Source: Oryzomicrobium terrae
Lineage (GTDB): Bacteria; Pseudomonadota; Gammaproteobacteria; Burkholderiales; Rhodocyclaceae
Assembly: GCF_008274805.1 (NCBI RefSeq)
Contig: NZ_CP022579.1
Span: 248,001 to 312,000 of the forward strand
Length of the DNA: 64,000 nt
Direction: 5' to 3'
Under the pieces are notes generated by a model. The model worked only from the letters and a program-made list of their open reading frames with translations, made no database searches and was not told the DNA's origin. The first letter of the stretch is position 1, and each line of letters starts with the position of its first letter. Shown here piece by piece: positions 37,051 through 46,255 of this stretch. The position numbers and the translations under genes were made by a program.

Positions 37051-37165
37051 AAGAGCATTCGCCTCCCCGACGGAGTATGAAAGATAGGATAATTAAATTC
37101 ATGCTTTAGGCATTTTCGCGGTGCCGGCATGCGTTGAATTCTCTCTATCCAAACAAGGGGAAATC

Positions 37166-37831
37166 GTGCGTTCGTTGAGATTGCTTTTGCCGTTGGCAGT
37201 GATCGTAATCGCTGCCCTTACTGGTTGTGCCACATCCCCATTGGTGGTCGGGCCGAGTGTTACGGCTAGTGCCAACCCGGTTCAAGGCACGGCGGTGCGC
37301 ATTGACCAGGTGGTTGATGCCCGGGTTTTTCTAAATGCGTCTGGTGACCTAGCTACTCCAACATTGGATCAAAGCGAATCGGGAGATGAAGGTTACAAGG
37401 CACGTATTATTGGCCGGAAGCGCAATGCCAATGGGAATACGGCAGGAGGCGTCCTACTGCCGCCAAACATGACTACGGCCAGTCTGGTGGGTAATGCTGT
37501 AGCCGAAGGCTTTCGAGAGTCTGGTTATCGTGTGTTGGTGCCAGGAGATGCCGGATATGAACAGGCTGTGCCTGTGAAGGTGCGCGTCCTCCAGTTTTGG
37601 GCCTGGTACACCAGGAATCTCCGGACTTATATATCCATGGTTAAGATAAGTTCGCGTGCCGAGATCAGGCTTGAGGCTCCGCTACCCGCGTTCCGGGAGG
37701 GAAAAACGCTGGCCATTGAAGTTACTAACGTGCGCGAGGGGGCGAGTGAATTGGCATGGCAAGAGATTATTAATCGCGGGTTGGGGGAGTTGGCCGGCAG
37801 TGTGAAGTCTTCCCTGGACGACATAAAGTGA
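37166..37831 (+). CDS. Unknown lipoprotein with atypical low GC
   Basis: I do not recognise a family; the general pattern is faintly like YajG-type lipoproteins. The GTG at 37166 follows AAGGGGAA and gives 221 residues with a signal sequence and lipobox LTGC (Cys21). Predicted outer-membrane or periplasmic lipoprotein of mixed alpha/beta type, with no repeats. A sample of its sequence (37321-37380) is 47% GC, while its neighbours are near 70%, and the upstream region is AT-rich. This points to recent acquisition of a single gene. An ATG at 37121 is in frame but lacks an RBS. Confidence 0.75.
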   Translation: MRSLRLLLPLAVIVIAALTGCATSPLVVGPSVTASANPVQGTAVRIDQVVDARVFLNASGDLATPTLDQSESGDEGYKARIIGRKRNANGNTAGGVLLPPNMTTASLVGNAVAEGFRESGYRVLVPGDAGYEQAVPVKVRVLQFWAWYTRNLRTYISMVKISSRAEIRLEAPLPAFREGKTLAIEVTNVREGASELAWQEIINRGLGELAGSVKSSLDDIK

Positions 37832-37858
37832 GACAAAAAGGGCCGCTTTCAAAGCGCT

Positions 37859-37900
37859 GCCCATGAAAAAACCCCGCTATGGCGGGGTTTTTTCATGGGC
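37859..37900. terminator. Bidirectional terminator between lipoprotein gene and trmB
   Basis: Perfect 19-bp arms: GCCCATGAAAAAACCCCGC (37859-37877) and its complement at 37882-37900, with a 4-nt loop TATG. A and T tracts flank the GC core, so it works in both directions and separates two convergent genes. Confidence 0.93.
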
Positions 37901-37914
37901 GAAAGGTTAGAAGG

Positions 37915-38652
37915 TCACCCCTTGCGGAACACCAGGTCCCACACGCCGTGGCCGAGCCTCAGGCCCCGGTTTTCGAACTTGGTCAGGGGGCGGTACTCGG
38001 GGCGCGGCGCGTAGCCGTCGCTGTCTGGGGCGGCGGTGTTGGCCAGAGCCGGCTCGGCGGACAGCACCTCCAGCATCTGCTGGGCGTATTCCTCCCAGTC
38101 GGTGGCGCAGTGCAGGTAGCCGCCGGGGGCGAGGCGGCTGGCGATCAGGGCCACCAGGGGGCCCTGGATGAGGCGGCGCTTGTGGTGGCGCTTCTTGTGC
38201 CAGGGGTCGGGAAAGAAGATGTGCACCCCGGCCAGGGCGCCTTCGGGAATCATGTTCTGCAGCACTTCCACGGCGTCGTGCTGGCAGATGCGTACGTTGC
38301 TGAGCTGGCGATCGGCGATGTGCTTGAGCAGGCTGCCGACGCCGGGCTGGTGGACTTCCACCCCCAGGTAGTCGATTTCCGGATGGGCGGCGGCGATGGT
38401 GGCGGTGGAGTCGCCCATGCCGAAGCCGATTTCCAGCACCACCGGGGCGCGACGCCCGAACAGGGCGGCCAGATCGAGGGGGGCGGCGGTGTAGGGCACG
38501 CCCAGGCGCGGCATGTCCTGCTCGTAGTGGCGCTCCTGGGCCTTGGACATGCGCCCCTGGCGCAGCACGAAGCTGCGGATCGAGCGGCGCTTGGGGAAGT
38601 CGTCGTCCTGGTCGTCGGAGGCGTTGGGCAGGGAATCGGGGGCCGTGGTCAT
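37915..38652 (-). CDS. trmB: tRNA (guanine-N7-)-methyltransferase
   Basis: SAM-dependent enzyme that makes m7G46 in tRNA variable loops. The 245-residue protein has the SAM motif [13 protein letters not shown], the TrmB-specific [16 protein letters not shown] and the [11 protein letters not shown] segment. An acidic, Asp-rich N-terminal leader of about 20 residues precedes the core. Convergent with the low-GC lipoprotein gene across a strong terminator. Confidence 0.96.
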   Translation of the reverse strand: MTTAPDSLPNASDDQDDDFPKRRSIRSFVLRQGRMSKAQERHYEQDMPRLGVPYTAAPLDLAALFGRRAPVVLEIGFGMGDSTATIAAAHPEIDYLGVEVHQPGVGSLLKHIADRQLSNVRICQHDAVEVLQNMIPEGALAGVHIFFPDPWHKKRHHKRRLIQGPLVALIASRLAPGGYLHCATDWEEYAQQMLEVLSAEPALANTAAPDSDGYAPRPEYRPLTKFENRGLRLGHGVWDLVFRKG

Positions 38653-38683
38653 GGGGCAAAAACTCGGAAAGGCTTAATAAGGC

Positions 38684-39643
38684 TTAAAGGGGGTGGTCGG
38701 CGAACAGCTGGGACAGGTCGAAGCGGGGGCTGTCCACCTGGCTGGCGAGGCGCTCGCAGAAGGTTGGCTGGCGGGTGTACTGCTTGGCGCGGCGCTGGAT
38801 CTCGCTGCGCCACGGGGCCAGGGCGTCCTCCGGGGGGGGCGTTTCACCGTCGCTGGCGGGGGCTTCGGCCGCCAGGTCGGCGCCGAGGGCGGCCAGGGCC
38901 TCCCGGGCTGCATCGTGGTGGCGCTCCTGCCAGCGGGTGTAGGCCGCATCCAGGTCGTGCCGCGCCTCGTCGAGCAGCGCGGGACGGCAGACGTCGACCG
39001 CGGCGCTCAGGGTTTCGGCGGCTTCGGCCAGAGTGAAGGTGCGCGCCCGTTCCAGGTTGGCGGCCAGATCGTAGCGGGTGCCGGCCAGGGCCTGGGGCAG
39101 GGTGGCGCAGGCCGCCGCCAGTTCGGCGTCGCCTAGTGTCAGGCGCAGCGGCAGGCGCAGGGCGGCGGCGAGGTCGTCGCTGCCCGCCAGGTGGGCGTTG
39201 CCGCCGAAGTAGTACCGGGCGAGGCTGGCGGTGGCCTCGTGCACCGGCGCGGCGTTGCGTTCGAGCCAGGCGGCGTAGGCATCCCGCGCCGCTTCCCGGA
39301 CGTCGTCGTCCTCCACCGCAACTTCGCACAGGGCGGCCAACTGGGCGGTGGCGTGGGCGATGCCGAAGAGCTGCTGCTGGGCCAGGACCCGCGGGTGTTC
39401 GAAGGCGTAGCCGAGGCGGCTCGGGTCCACCACCTTCAGACGCGGCGTGTCGGCGGCCGCTTCGTCCGGGACGGAGGCGCCGGCCGCCGCAGGCAACGGG
39501 GCTTCCGTTGCCGGAGCAGCGGGTGCCGTCAGCGGTGCGGCCGCGGTGGTGTCTGCGGCCAGCGCTTCCTCGGCGTGGGACGCAGCGGTCAGCAGCAGGG
39601 TGAAACACCCTGCCAGGGCGAGCAGTACGGGGCGCAGGCGCAT
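38684..39643 (-). CDS. Secreted protein of unknown function
   Basis: A 319-residue protein with a signal peptide (cleavage near SHAEEA). It is followed by an Ala/Pro-rich linker to about residue 65 and then a mostly helical Ala/Leu/Arg-rich domain. Several cysteines (in ALCEVAVED, LAAACATLP, AVDVCRPAL and TFCERLAS) could form disulfides in the periplasm. No catalytic motif is visible, and I recognise no family. It lies between thiG and trmB on the same strand, 56 bp after thiG. Confidence 0.65.
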   Translation of the reverse strand: MRLRPVLLALAGCFTLLLTAASHAEEALAADTTAAAPLTAPAAPATEAPLPAAAGASVPDEAAADTPRLKVVDPSRLGYAFEHPRVLAQQQLFGIAHATAQLAALCEVAVEDDDVREAARDAYAAWLERNAAPVHEATASLARYYFGGNAHLAGSDDLAAALRLPLRLTLGDAELAAACATLPQALAGTRYDLAANLERARTFTLAEAAETLSAAVDVCRPALLDEARHDLDAAYTRWQERHHDAAREALAALGADLAAEAPASDGETPPPEDALAPWRSEIQRRAKQYTRQPTFCERLASQVDSPRFDLSQLFADHPL

Positions 39644-39699
39644 GGGGAGGGGAGGCGGGAGTGGTCGGGGGCTGCTGTGGCAGTACGGAGCGGGAGCGG

Positions 39700-40488
39700 T
39701 CAGGCGCGGCGGCCGATCAGCCCCTCGGTGGGGGAGCTCGGGTCGGCGCTGTAGAACTTGCGCGGCATGCGCCCGGCCAGGTAGGCCTCGCGCCCGGCCT
39801 CCACCGCCTTCTTCATGGCGCTGGCCATCAGCACCGGGTTTTGCGCGTGGGCGATGGCGGTGTTCATCAGCACGCCGTCGCAGCCCAGTTCCATGGCGAT
39901 GGCGGCGTCCGAGGCGGTACCGACGCCGGCATCTACCAGCACCGGCACCTTGGCGTTGTCGATGATCAGGCGCAGGTTCCAGGGGTTGAGGATGCCCATG
40001 CCCGAGCCGATCAGCGAGGCCAGGGGCATGATCGCGCAACAGCCGATCTCCTCCAGCATCTTGGCCTGGATCGGGTCGTCGGCGCAGTAGACCATCACGT
40101 CGAAACCGTCTTTGACCAGCGCTTCGGCGGCTTTCAGGGTTTCCGGCATGTTGGGGAACAGGTTGGTCGGGTCGCCCAGCACTTCGAGCTTGACCAGGCT
40201 GTGGCCGTCGAGCAGTTCCCGGGCCAGGCGCAGGGTGCGCACCGCGTCGTCGGCGGTGTAGCAGCCGGCGGTGTTGGGCAGGATGGTGTAGCGCGAGGGC
40301 GGGATGGCGTCGAGCAGGTTGGGTTGGCTGGGGTCCTGGCCGATGTTGCTGCGGCGGATGGCGACGGTGACGATCTCGGCGCCGGAGGCGGCGATGGCCG
40401 CGCCGGTCTCGGCGAAATCCTGGTACTTGCCGGTGCCAACCAGAAGGCGCGAGCCATAGGTTTTGCCGGCGATGGTCAGTTGGTCCAT
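39700..40488 (-). CDS. thiG: Thiazole synthase
   Basis: TIM-barrel enzyme that builds the thiazole phosphate of thiamine from DXP, dehydroglycine and ThiS thiocarboxylate. The 262-residue protein shows [13 protein letters not shown] with the Schiff-base Lys, [42 protein letters not shown] and [20 protein letters not shown]. Length is typical. It is 60 bp after thiS. Confidence 0.97.
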   Translation of the reverse strand: MDQLTIAGKTYGSRLLVGTGKYQDFAETGAAIAASGAEIVTVAIRRSNIGQDPSQPNLLDAIPPSRYTILPNTAGCYTADDAVRTLRLARELLDGHSLVKLEVLGDPTNLFPNMPETLKAAEALVKDGFDVMVYCADDPIQAKMLEEIGCCAIMPLASLIGSGMGILNPWNLRLIIDNAKVPVLVDAGVGTASDAAIAMELGCDGVLMNTAIAHAQNPVLMASAMKKAVEAGREAYLAGRMPRKFYSADPSSPTEGLIGRRA

Positions 40489-40548
40489 GGGGTCGGTGAG
40501 GCAGTAAAGACGGGAAAAGGGGAGGGGACGGCGGCGCGGTGGGGCGAC

Positions 40549-40758
40549 TCAGCCGCCGCCCACGGCGACGACAATCTCGATCTGATCGCCCTCGGCCAGG
40601 GCCGTTTCGCCGTGGCGCCCGCGGGGCACGATTTCGCCGTTGCGCTCGACGGCGATGCGCTTGCCCGTGAGGCCGAGCTGGTCGACCAGGGCGGCCACGG
40701 TGAAGGAAGCGGTGTCGCTGGGGAAGGCGCGGTGTTCGCCGTTGACGGTCAGGTGCAT
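40549..40758 (-). CDS. thiS: Sulfur carrier protein ThiS
   Basis: Ubiquitin-like carrier of the thiazole sulfur as a C-terminal thiocarboxylate. The 69-residue protein has the family pattern LTVNGE and ends in VAVGGG, so the Gly-Gly needed for activation is present, with one extra Gly before it. No TPP riboswitch was recognised upstream. First gene of the thiS-thiG unit. Confidence 0.9.
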   Translation of the reverse strand: MHLTVNGEHRAFPSDTASFTVAALVDQLGLTGKRIAVERNGEIVPRGRHGETALAEGDQIEIVVAVGGG

Positions 40759-40842
40759 GGTGCGGGAGGCGGAGCGTGAAACGGAGGGGTGGCGGGGCGG
40801 CGTCCAGCCAGGACGGCGCGGCGCCAGAAACGGTGCCGGCGA

Positions 40843-40848
40843 ATTCTA
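40843..40848 (-). promoter_or_regulatory. Extended -10 element upstream of thiS
   Basis: On the minus strand the sequence reads TGCTAGAATTC, a TAGAAT -10 preceded by TGC, 85 bp upstream of thiS. The word GCGAATTNTAGC on the plus strand is the same as at the ArnT-like operon promoter (20720). Confidence 0.45.
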
Positions 40849-40867
40849 GCATCGCCGGGCAAACCCC

Positions 40868-40873
40868 TATAAT
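40868..40873 (+). promoter_or_regulatory. -10 element upstream of the binding-protein gene
   Basis: A perfect TATAAT on the plus strand, 88 bp before the ATG at 40961. The -35 at 17-18 bp is poor (TTCTAG-like). It is back to back with the thiS promoter. Confidence 0.45.
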
Positions 40874-40960
40874 GCGGGCTCTGCTGCGCCCCTGCTGGCG
40901 GCGGCCCTGGCCGGGCCAGGTCTTCCCTCCCGGTGCTTCCTCCTACTTCCCGGAGTCCCC

Positions 40961-42121
40961 ATGCGCGCTTTCGTCACTTCCACGCCCCTGGTCGCCCTGC
41001 TGGCTGGGTTGTTCGCCGTTCCGGCCCTGGCCGATACCGTCAAGGTCGGGGTGATCGCCTCCAGCACCGGCGTCACCGCCGTGGTCGGCATCCCCCAGAA
41101 GAATACGGTGGCCCTGCTGCCCACCGAGGTGGCCGGGGTGAAGATCGACTACACCGTGCTCGACGACGCGTCGGACCCGACCAACGCGGTGACCAACGTC
41201 AAGAAGCTGATCGCCGAGACCAAGGTGGACGCCCTGATCGGCCCGACCACCACCCCGGCGGCCCTGGCCATGCTCGACTTCGTCGCCGAGGCCAAGACGC
41301 CGCTGATCACCACCGTCGGCTCGGCGGCGGTGATTGAGCCCATGGACGACAAGAAACGCTGGGTGTTCAAGACCACCCAGAACGACGGCCTGATCGCCGA
41401 AGCCCTGGTGGCCCACATGGCCAAGACCGGCATCAAGACCGTCGGCTTCATCGGCTTCAACGATCCCTACGGCGAGAACTGGTACAAGTCCTTCGCCGCC
41501 CTGGCGGAAAAGCACGGCATCAAGCTGGTGGCCAGCGAGCGCTACACTCGTACCGACGCTTCGGTGACCGGCCAGGTGCTGAAGCTGATCGCCGCCCGTC
41601 CCGAGGCGGTGTTCATCGCTGCCACCGGCGGCCCGGCGGTGCTGCCCCAGGTGGCCCTGGCCGAGAAGGGCTACAAGGGCAAGGTCTACCAGACCCATGG
41701 CGTGGCCACCAACGACTTCATCAAGCTCGGCGGCAAGGTGGTGGAAGGCACCCTGATGGCTGGCGGCCCAATGCTGGTGGCGGACGACCTGCCCGCCAGC
41801 AACCCGATCAAGGCCGTGGCCCAAGGCTACATCAAGGCCTACGAGGGCAAGTACGGCGCCGGCACTACCTCCACCTTCGGCGCCAATACCTTCGACGCCG
41901 GCCTGCTGCTGCAAAAGGCGATTCCCCAGGCGCTCAAGGCCGGCAAGCCGGGCAGCGAGGCGTTCCGCGTCGCCCTGCGCGACGCCCTGGAAAAGTCGAA
42001 GGAAGTGGTCGGCGCCCAGGGGGTGTTCACCATGTCTCCCGCCAACCACAACGGCATGGACCAGCGCGCCCGGCTGATGATGACCGTCAAGCACGGCAAG
42101 TGGGTGGCGCTGCACGAGTAA
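40961..42121 (+). CDS. Branched-chain amino-acid ABC transporter binding protein (orphan)
   Basis: Periplasmic type I binding protein of the LivJ/LivK family, 386 residues with a signal peptide ending at ALADTV. The first lobe starts KVGVIASSTGVTAVVGIPQKN. Later segments include VDALIGPTTTPAALAMLDF, FIGFNDPYGENWYKSF and TSTFGANTFDAGLLLQKA. The protein lacks neighbouring permease or ATPase genes, so it must share a transporter elsewhere or serve as a receptor. Substrate could be amino acids, or amides/aromatics as in other family members. Confidence 0.88.
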   Translation: MRAFVTSTPLVALLAGLFAVPALADTVKVGVIASSTGVTAVVGIPQKNTVALLPTEVAGVKIDYTVLDDASDPTNAVTNVKKLIAETKVDALIGPTTTPAALAMLDFVAEAKTPLITTVGSAAVIEPMDDKKRWVFKTTQNDGLIAEALVAHMAKTGIKTVGFIGFNDPYGENWYKSFAALAEKHGIKLVASERYTRTDASVTGQVLKLIAARPEAVFIAATGGPAVLPQVALAEKGYKGKVYQTHGVATNDFIKLGGKVVEGTLMAGGPMLVADDLPASNPIKAVAQGYIKAYEGKYGAGTTSTFGANTFDAGLLLQKAIPQALKAGKPGSEAFRVALRDALEKSKEVVGAQGVFTMSPANHNGMDQRARLMMTVKHGKWVALHE

Positions 42122-42154
42122 GCCCCGCCCGGTTATCCGCTTATCCCCCTCGCG

Positions 42155-42172
42155 CCCCGGCAATTGCCGGGG
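42155..42172 (+). terminator. Perfect palindrome after the binding-protein gene
   Basis: CCCCGGCAATTGCCGGGG at 42155-42172, 34 bp after the stop. It lacks a T run, so it is a terminator candidate of modest strength or an mRNA 3'-end stem. Confidence 0.45.
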
Positions 42173-42179
42173 GTTGTAG

Positions 42180-42293
42180 GGCTACTGCCTGAAAGTCCGC
42201 GCCAGTAGCCGATCTTCAGCCATGCCATCTGGAATGCCGCGCCGATAAAGGCGCTCCAGAGCGGTGGTCTGGAGATTGGCTACTGGCGCGGCG
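42180..42293. repeat. BIME-like composite of interspersed repeat units, copy E
   Basis: Three parts in a 114-bp block. An inverted unit at 42195-42226 and a direct unit at 42268-42293 match each other at 21 of 25 positions, with core GGCTACTGGCGCGG. Between them is a palindrome at 42229-42259 (CTGGA...TCCAG) equal in layout to the one at 32948. An outer GGCTACTG/CAGTAGCC pair (42180-42187, 42203-42210) folds the left part. No transposase is nearby. Confidence 0.7.
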
Positions 42294-42331
42294 TTTGGCG
42301 GGGTGCCTAGCAGCGAGTGTCCCGGCCTGGC

Positions 42332-43468
42332 TCAGCCCTGCATCGTCGCCACGGTCTTGCGGAAGCGGGCCAGGGCAGCGAGGAAGAAGACCGTGCCGAT
42401 CAGGGCAATGGCCAAGAACTGGGGCCACACCACGTCCAGCCCGGCCCCCCGGTAGAGGATGGCTTGGGCGAAGGCGACGAAGTGGGTGGTGGGCGCGGCC
42501 AGCATCAGCACCTGCACCAGTTCGGGCATCGATTCCCGGGGGGTGGTGCCGCCGGAGAGGATTTCCAGGGGCACGATCACCAGCATCAGCAACAGGCCCA
42601 TCTGGGGCATGGAGCGGGCCACGGTGGCGAGGAAGATGCCCATGGCGGTGGCCGAGAACAGGTGCAGGGCGGCGCCGCACAGGAACAGGGCCAGGGAGCC
42701 GGAGATGGGCACTCCCAGGGCGCCCTTGACGACGAACTGGAGCGACAGGCCGGTGGCCACCAGCACCACCAGGCCGTTGGCCCAGACCTTGGCGGTCATG
42801 ATCTCGAAGGGCGTCAGCGGCATTACCAGCAGGTGCTCCAGGGTGCCGTGCTCCCGCTCCCGGATCAGGGCGGCGCCGGCCAGGATGATGGACAGCAGGG
42901 TGATCTGGTTGACGATCTCCATCACCGAGCCGAACCAGGTGCTGTCCAGGTTGGGGTTGAAGCGCATGCGCGACGCCAGCCCCGCCGGCAGGGGCTCGGC
43001 CGGCCGGTTGTGGCGCAGGTAGCTGCCCACCTCGTTGCCGACGATGGTCTGGATGTAGCCGGCGCCGATGAAGGCCTGGCTCATTTGGGTGGCGTCGACG
43101 TTGAGCTGGATCAGGGGCGCCCGGCCGGCGTTGAGGTCGCGCTGGTAGTGGGGCGGGATGTCGATGACGAAGGTGTAGCGGCCCCGGTCCATGCCCGGGT
43201 CCATGGCGTCCAGGCCGATCCGCTCCGGCGTCTTGAAGCGCGGCGGCTGCAGGGCGTCGATGAGGCGCTGGGAGAGGGCCGACTGATCCTCGTCCACCAC
43301 CGCCACCGGGGCGTTGTGCAGCTCCATCGACACGGCGCTGCCGGCGGCGTAGATGGCGCCGGTGAAGGCCCAGACGATGAACACCAGCAGCAGGGTGTCG
43401 CTCTTTAGGCTGCGCAGTTCCTTGATGCCCAGGTTGAGGATGTTGGCGACGGTGGTGTGCAGGCCCAT
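42332..43468 (-). CDS. ABC-2 type exporter permease (YhhJ-like)
   Basis: Membrane permease of 378 residues. An N-terminal span (about 25-45) is followed by a large periplasmic domain (VVDEDQSALSQRLIDAL to about residue 170). A cluster of five spans comes next, including the LIREREHGTLEHLLVMPLTP motif of ABC-2 permeases. It follows the RbbA-like gene by 3 bp. Together with the fusion protein and the adaptor it makes a tripartite efflux system like YhiI-RbbA-YhhJ. Confidence 0.88.
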   Translation of the reverse strand: MGLHTTVANILNLGIKELRSLKSDTLLLVFIVWAFTGAIYAAGSAVSMELHNAPVAVVDEDQSALSQRLIDALQPPRFKTPERIGLDAMDPGMDRGRYTFVIDIPPHYQRDLNAGRAPLIQLNVDATQMSQAFIGAGYIQTIVGNEVGSYLRHNRPAEPLPAGLASRMRFNPNLDSTWFGSVMEIVNQITLLSIILAGAALIREREHGTLEHLLVMPLTPFEIMTAKVWANGLVVLVATGLSLQFVVKGALGVPISGSLALFLCGAALHLFSATAMGIFLATVARSMPQMGLLLMLVIVPLEILSGGTTPRESMPELVQVLMLAAPTTHFVAFAQAILYRGAGLDVVWPQFLAIALIGTVFFLAALARFRKTVATMQG

Positions 43469-43471
43469 GGC

Positions 43472-46255
43472 TCAGTCCCCCTGCTTGCGCAACAGCAGCA
43501 CGCTGGCCACGGTGAGCACCGGGATGAAGGCGGCGATGGCCAGCAGGAAGGGCCACAGATCCGCCAGGTCCAGGGCCTTGGCGAAGGTGCCCCGGGACAC
43601 CAGCATGAAGTAGGTGGTCGGGTAGAGCTGGCCGAGCACCGCCCCGGCGCCTTCCAGGGACGACACCGGGGTGGTCATGCCGGAGAACTGGATGGCCGGC
43701 AGCATGGTGGCGATGGCCGTGCCGAACAGGGCGGCGATCTGGGTGCGGGTGAACGACGACATGAGCAGCCCCAGGCCGGTGCTGGTGACGAGGTAGAGGG
43801 CGGCGGCCAGGGTCAGGGTGACGAGGCTGCCCTTGATCGGCACGGCGAAGACGAACACCGCCAGGGCGATCAGGGTCAGGTAGTTGATCAGGCCGATGCC
43901 GATGTAGGGCAGCTGCTTGCCGAGCAGGAATTCCAGGCGGGTCACCGGGGTGACGTAGAGGTTGATGATCGACCCCAGCTCCTTTTCGCGCACCACGCCG
44001 ACGGCGGTGAGCATGGCCGGGATGAGGATCAGCAGCAGGGGGATCACCGCCGGCACCATGGCGTTGAGGCTGCGCACGTCCGGGTTGTAGCGGTAGCGCA
44101 CCTCCAGGTTGCCGCTGGCGGCGACCGTTGGCGGATTGGGCAGGCGCGCCAGCAGGCTGTTGATGTAGGCGTAGTGGGCGGCCTGGACGTAGCCACGGAT
44201 GGTCTCGGCCCGGTAGGGCATGGCCCCGTCGATCCAGGCCCCCACCTGGGGCTGGGCGTTGCGCCGCAGGTCGCGGCCGAAGCCCGAGGGGATCTCGATG
44301 GCCAGACTCAGCTCGCCGGTGCGCATGCGCCGGTCCATCTCCGCCTCGCTGGTCAGCGGCGCCCGGGTGACGAAGTAGCGGGAGCCGGCGAACTGCTCGG
44401 CGTACCACTGGCTTTCCTGGGTCTGGTCCCGGTCGAGCACGGCGTAGGGCAGGCCCTCCACGTCCATGTTGATGCCGTAGCCGAGGATGAGCATGAGCAG
44501 GGCCGTGCCGAGCAGGGCGAACACCAGGCGGATCGGGTCGCGGCGCAGCTCCAGGGTCTCCCGGTGGGCGTAGGAGAGCAGGCGTTGCAGGCTGAAGGCG
44601 GCCAGCCGGCTCCGGCCGCCGGTGCGGGCGGGGGCGGGCGGGGGGGCAGTGCTGGTGCTGGCGGTGGCCGGCGGCTGCGGCACGGCGGCGCTGCCGGCAC
44701 CGGCGGTGGCCTCCTCCAAATAGGCGATGAAGGCGTCTTCCAGGCTGGCGGCGCCCCGGGTGGCCACCAGGGCGGCCGGGGTGTCACTGGCCAGCACCCG
44801 GCCAGCGTGCATCAGCGAGATGCGGTCGCAGCGCTCCGCCTCGTTCATGAAGTGGGTGGAAATGAAGATGGTCACCCCGTCGTTGCGCGACAGGTCGAGC
44901 ATCAGCTCCCAGAAGCCGTCCCGGGCCACCGGGTCCACCCCGGAGGTGGGCTCGTCCAGGATCAGCAGGTCCGGGCCATGGATCACCGCCACCGCCAGGG
45001 AGAGGCGCTGGCGGATGCCCAGGGGCAGGCTGTCGGCCTTGGCGTCCCGGTACTCGCCCAGGTCGAAGCGCGCCTCCATGGCCGCCACCCGGGCCGGGAT
45101 TTCGGCGGCGGGCAGGTGAAAGAGGCGGGCGTGCAGCGCCAGGTTCTGCCCCACGGTCAGTTCGCCGTACAGGGAGAAGGCCTGGGACATGTAGCCGACC
45201 CGCTTGCGCACGCCCAGGTCGCGGGCGTCGATGGGTCGGCCGAACAGACTGGCCTCGCCCTCGCTGGCCGGCAGCAGCCCGGTCAGCATCTTCATGGTGG
45301 TGGTCTTGCCGCAGCCGTTGGAGCCGAGGAAGCCGAAGATCTCGCCGCGCTCGATGCGAAAGCTCACCCGGTCCACCGCGGTGAAGTCGCCGAAGCGGCA
45401 GGTCAGCTCCCGGGCCTCGATGGCCACCTCGCGGTGCTCGGCGTGGCGTGGCCGCACGTTCAGCTGGCGGTGCCCGGCCCGCTTGTCCGGCGGCAGCAGG
45501 GCGATGAAGGCCGCTTCCAGGCTGGCGGCGCCGGCCTGGGCCTTGAGCTGCGCCGGGGTGCCGGTGGCCAGCACCCGGCCGTCGTCCATGGCCACCAGCC
45601 AGTCGAAGCGTTCGGCCTCTTCCATGTAGGCGGTGGCCACCACCACGCTCATGCCCGGGCGGCGGGCGCGGATGCGCTCGACCAGTTCCCAGAACTGGCG
45701 GCGGGAAAGGGGATCGACCCCGGTGGTCGGCTCGTCGAGGATGAGCAGGTCCGGGTCGTGGATCAGGGCGCAGCACAGCCCGAGCTTCTGCTTCATGCCG
45801 CCGGAGAGCTTGCCCGCCGGCCGGTCGGCGAAGGGCGCCAGGCCGGTGCTCTCCAGCAGCTCGGCGATGCGTTGGCGGCGCTCTGCGGCGCCGTGGCCGA
45901 ACAGGCGGCCGAAGAAATCCACATTCTCGGCCACCGACAGGGTGGCGTAGAGGTTCTTGCCCAGGCCCTGGGGCATGTAGGCCACCCGGGGGCAGACCGC
46001 CTCCCGGTGGGCGTCGTCGGCCATGTCGCCGCCGAGCACCCGCACCGTGCCCTGCTGCACGCCCCGGGCGCCGGCGAGCAGGGCCAGCACGGTGGACTTG
46101 CCCACCCCGTCCGGGCCGATGAAGCCGAGCATCTGCCCCGCCGGCAGGGTCAGGCTGACCCCGTCCACCGCCGTGGTCGTGCCATAGCGGTGGCGCACTT
46201 CCGCCAGCTCGGCGATGACGGCGCCGGACGCCGGGGGGGCGGCGGGCCGGGTCAT
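43472..46255 (-). CDS. Fused double-ATPase/permease ABC exporter protein (RbbA-like)
   Basis: A 927-residue fusion of two ATP-binding domains and one ABC-2 permease domain, as in RbbA/YhiH. NBD1 has Walker [10 protein letters not shown], signature LSGGMKQKL and Walker [14 protein letters not shown], but TAYMEEAE in place of the H-loop His. NBD2 has GSNGCGKTT, a degenerate signature (LPLGIRQRL), [13 protein letters not shown] and an intact STHFMNEAE His. The C-terminal part carries about six spans and [17 protein letters not shown]. The ATG at 46255 overlaps the adaptor stop by 4 bp; a longer start at 46288 is less likely. Confidence 0.88.
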   Translation of the reverse strand: MTRPAAPPASGAVIAELAEVRHRYGTTTAVDGVSLTLPAGQMLGFIGPDGVGKSTVLALLAGARGVQQGTVRVLGGDMADDAHREAVCPRVAYMPQGLGKNLYATLSVAENVDFFGRLFGHGAAERRQRIAELLESTGLAPFADRPAGKLSGGMKQKLGLCCALIHDPDLLILDEPTTGVDPLSRRQFWELVERIRARRPGMSVVVATAYMEEAERFDWLVAMDDGRVLATGTPAQLKAQAGAASLEAAFIALLPPDKRAGHRQLNVRPRHAEHREVAIEARELTCRFGDFTAVDRVSFRIERGEIFGFLGSNGCGKTTTMKMLTGLLPASEGEASLFGRPIDARDLGVRKRVGYMSQAFSLYGELTVGQNLALHARLFHLPAAEIPARVAAMEARFDLGEYRDAKADSLPLGIRQRLSLAVAVIHGPDLLILDEPTSGVDPVARDGFWELMLDLSRNDGVTIFISTHFMNEAERCDRISLMHAGRVLASDTPAALVATRGAASLEDAFIAYLEEATAGAGSAAVPQPPATASTSTAPPPAPARTGGRSRLAAFSLQRLLSYAHRETLELRRDPIRLVFALLGTALLMLILGYGINMDVEGLPYAVLDRDQTQESQWYAEQFAGSRYFVTRAPLTSEAEMDRRMRTGELSLAIEIPSGFGRDLRRNAQPQVGAWIDGAMPYRAETIRGYVQAAHYAYINSLLARLPNPPTVAASGNLEVRYRYNPDVRSLNAMVPAVIPLLLILIPAMLTAVGVVREKELGSIINLYVTPVTRLEFLLGKQLPYIGIGLINYLTLIALAVFVFAVPIKGSLVTLTLAAALYLVTSTGLGLLMSSFTRTQIAALFGTAIATMLPAIQFSGMTTPVSSLEGAGAVLGQLYPTTYFMLVSRGTFAKALDLADLWPFLLAIAAFIPVLTVASVLLLRKQGD

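Noticed and set aside
40759-40960. Possible TPP riboswitch upstream of thiS
   Set aside because: The conserved thi-box words CTGAGA and GACCTGAT-like segments are absent, and the space is mostly explained by divergent promoters.
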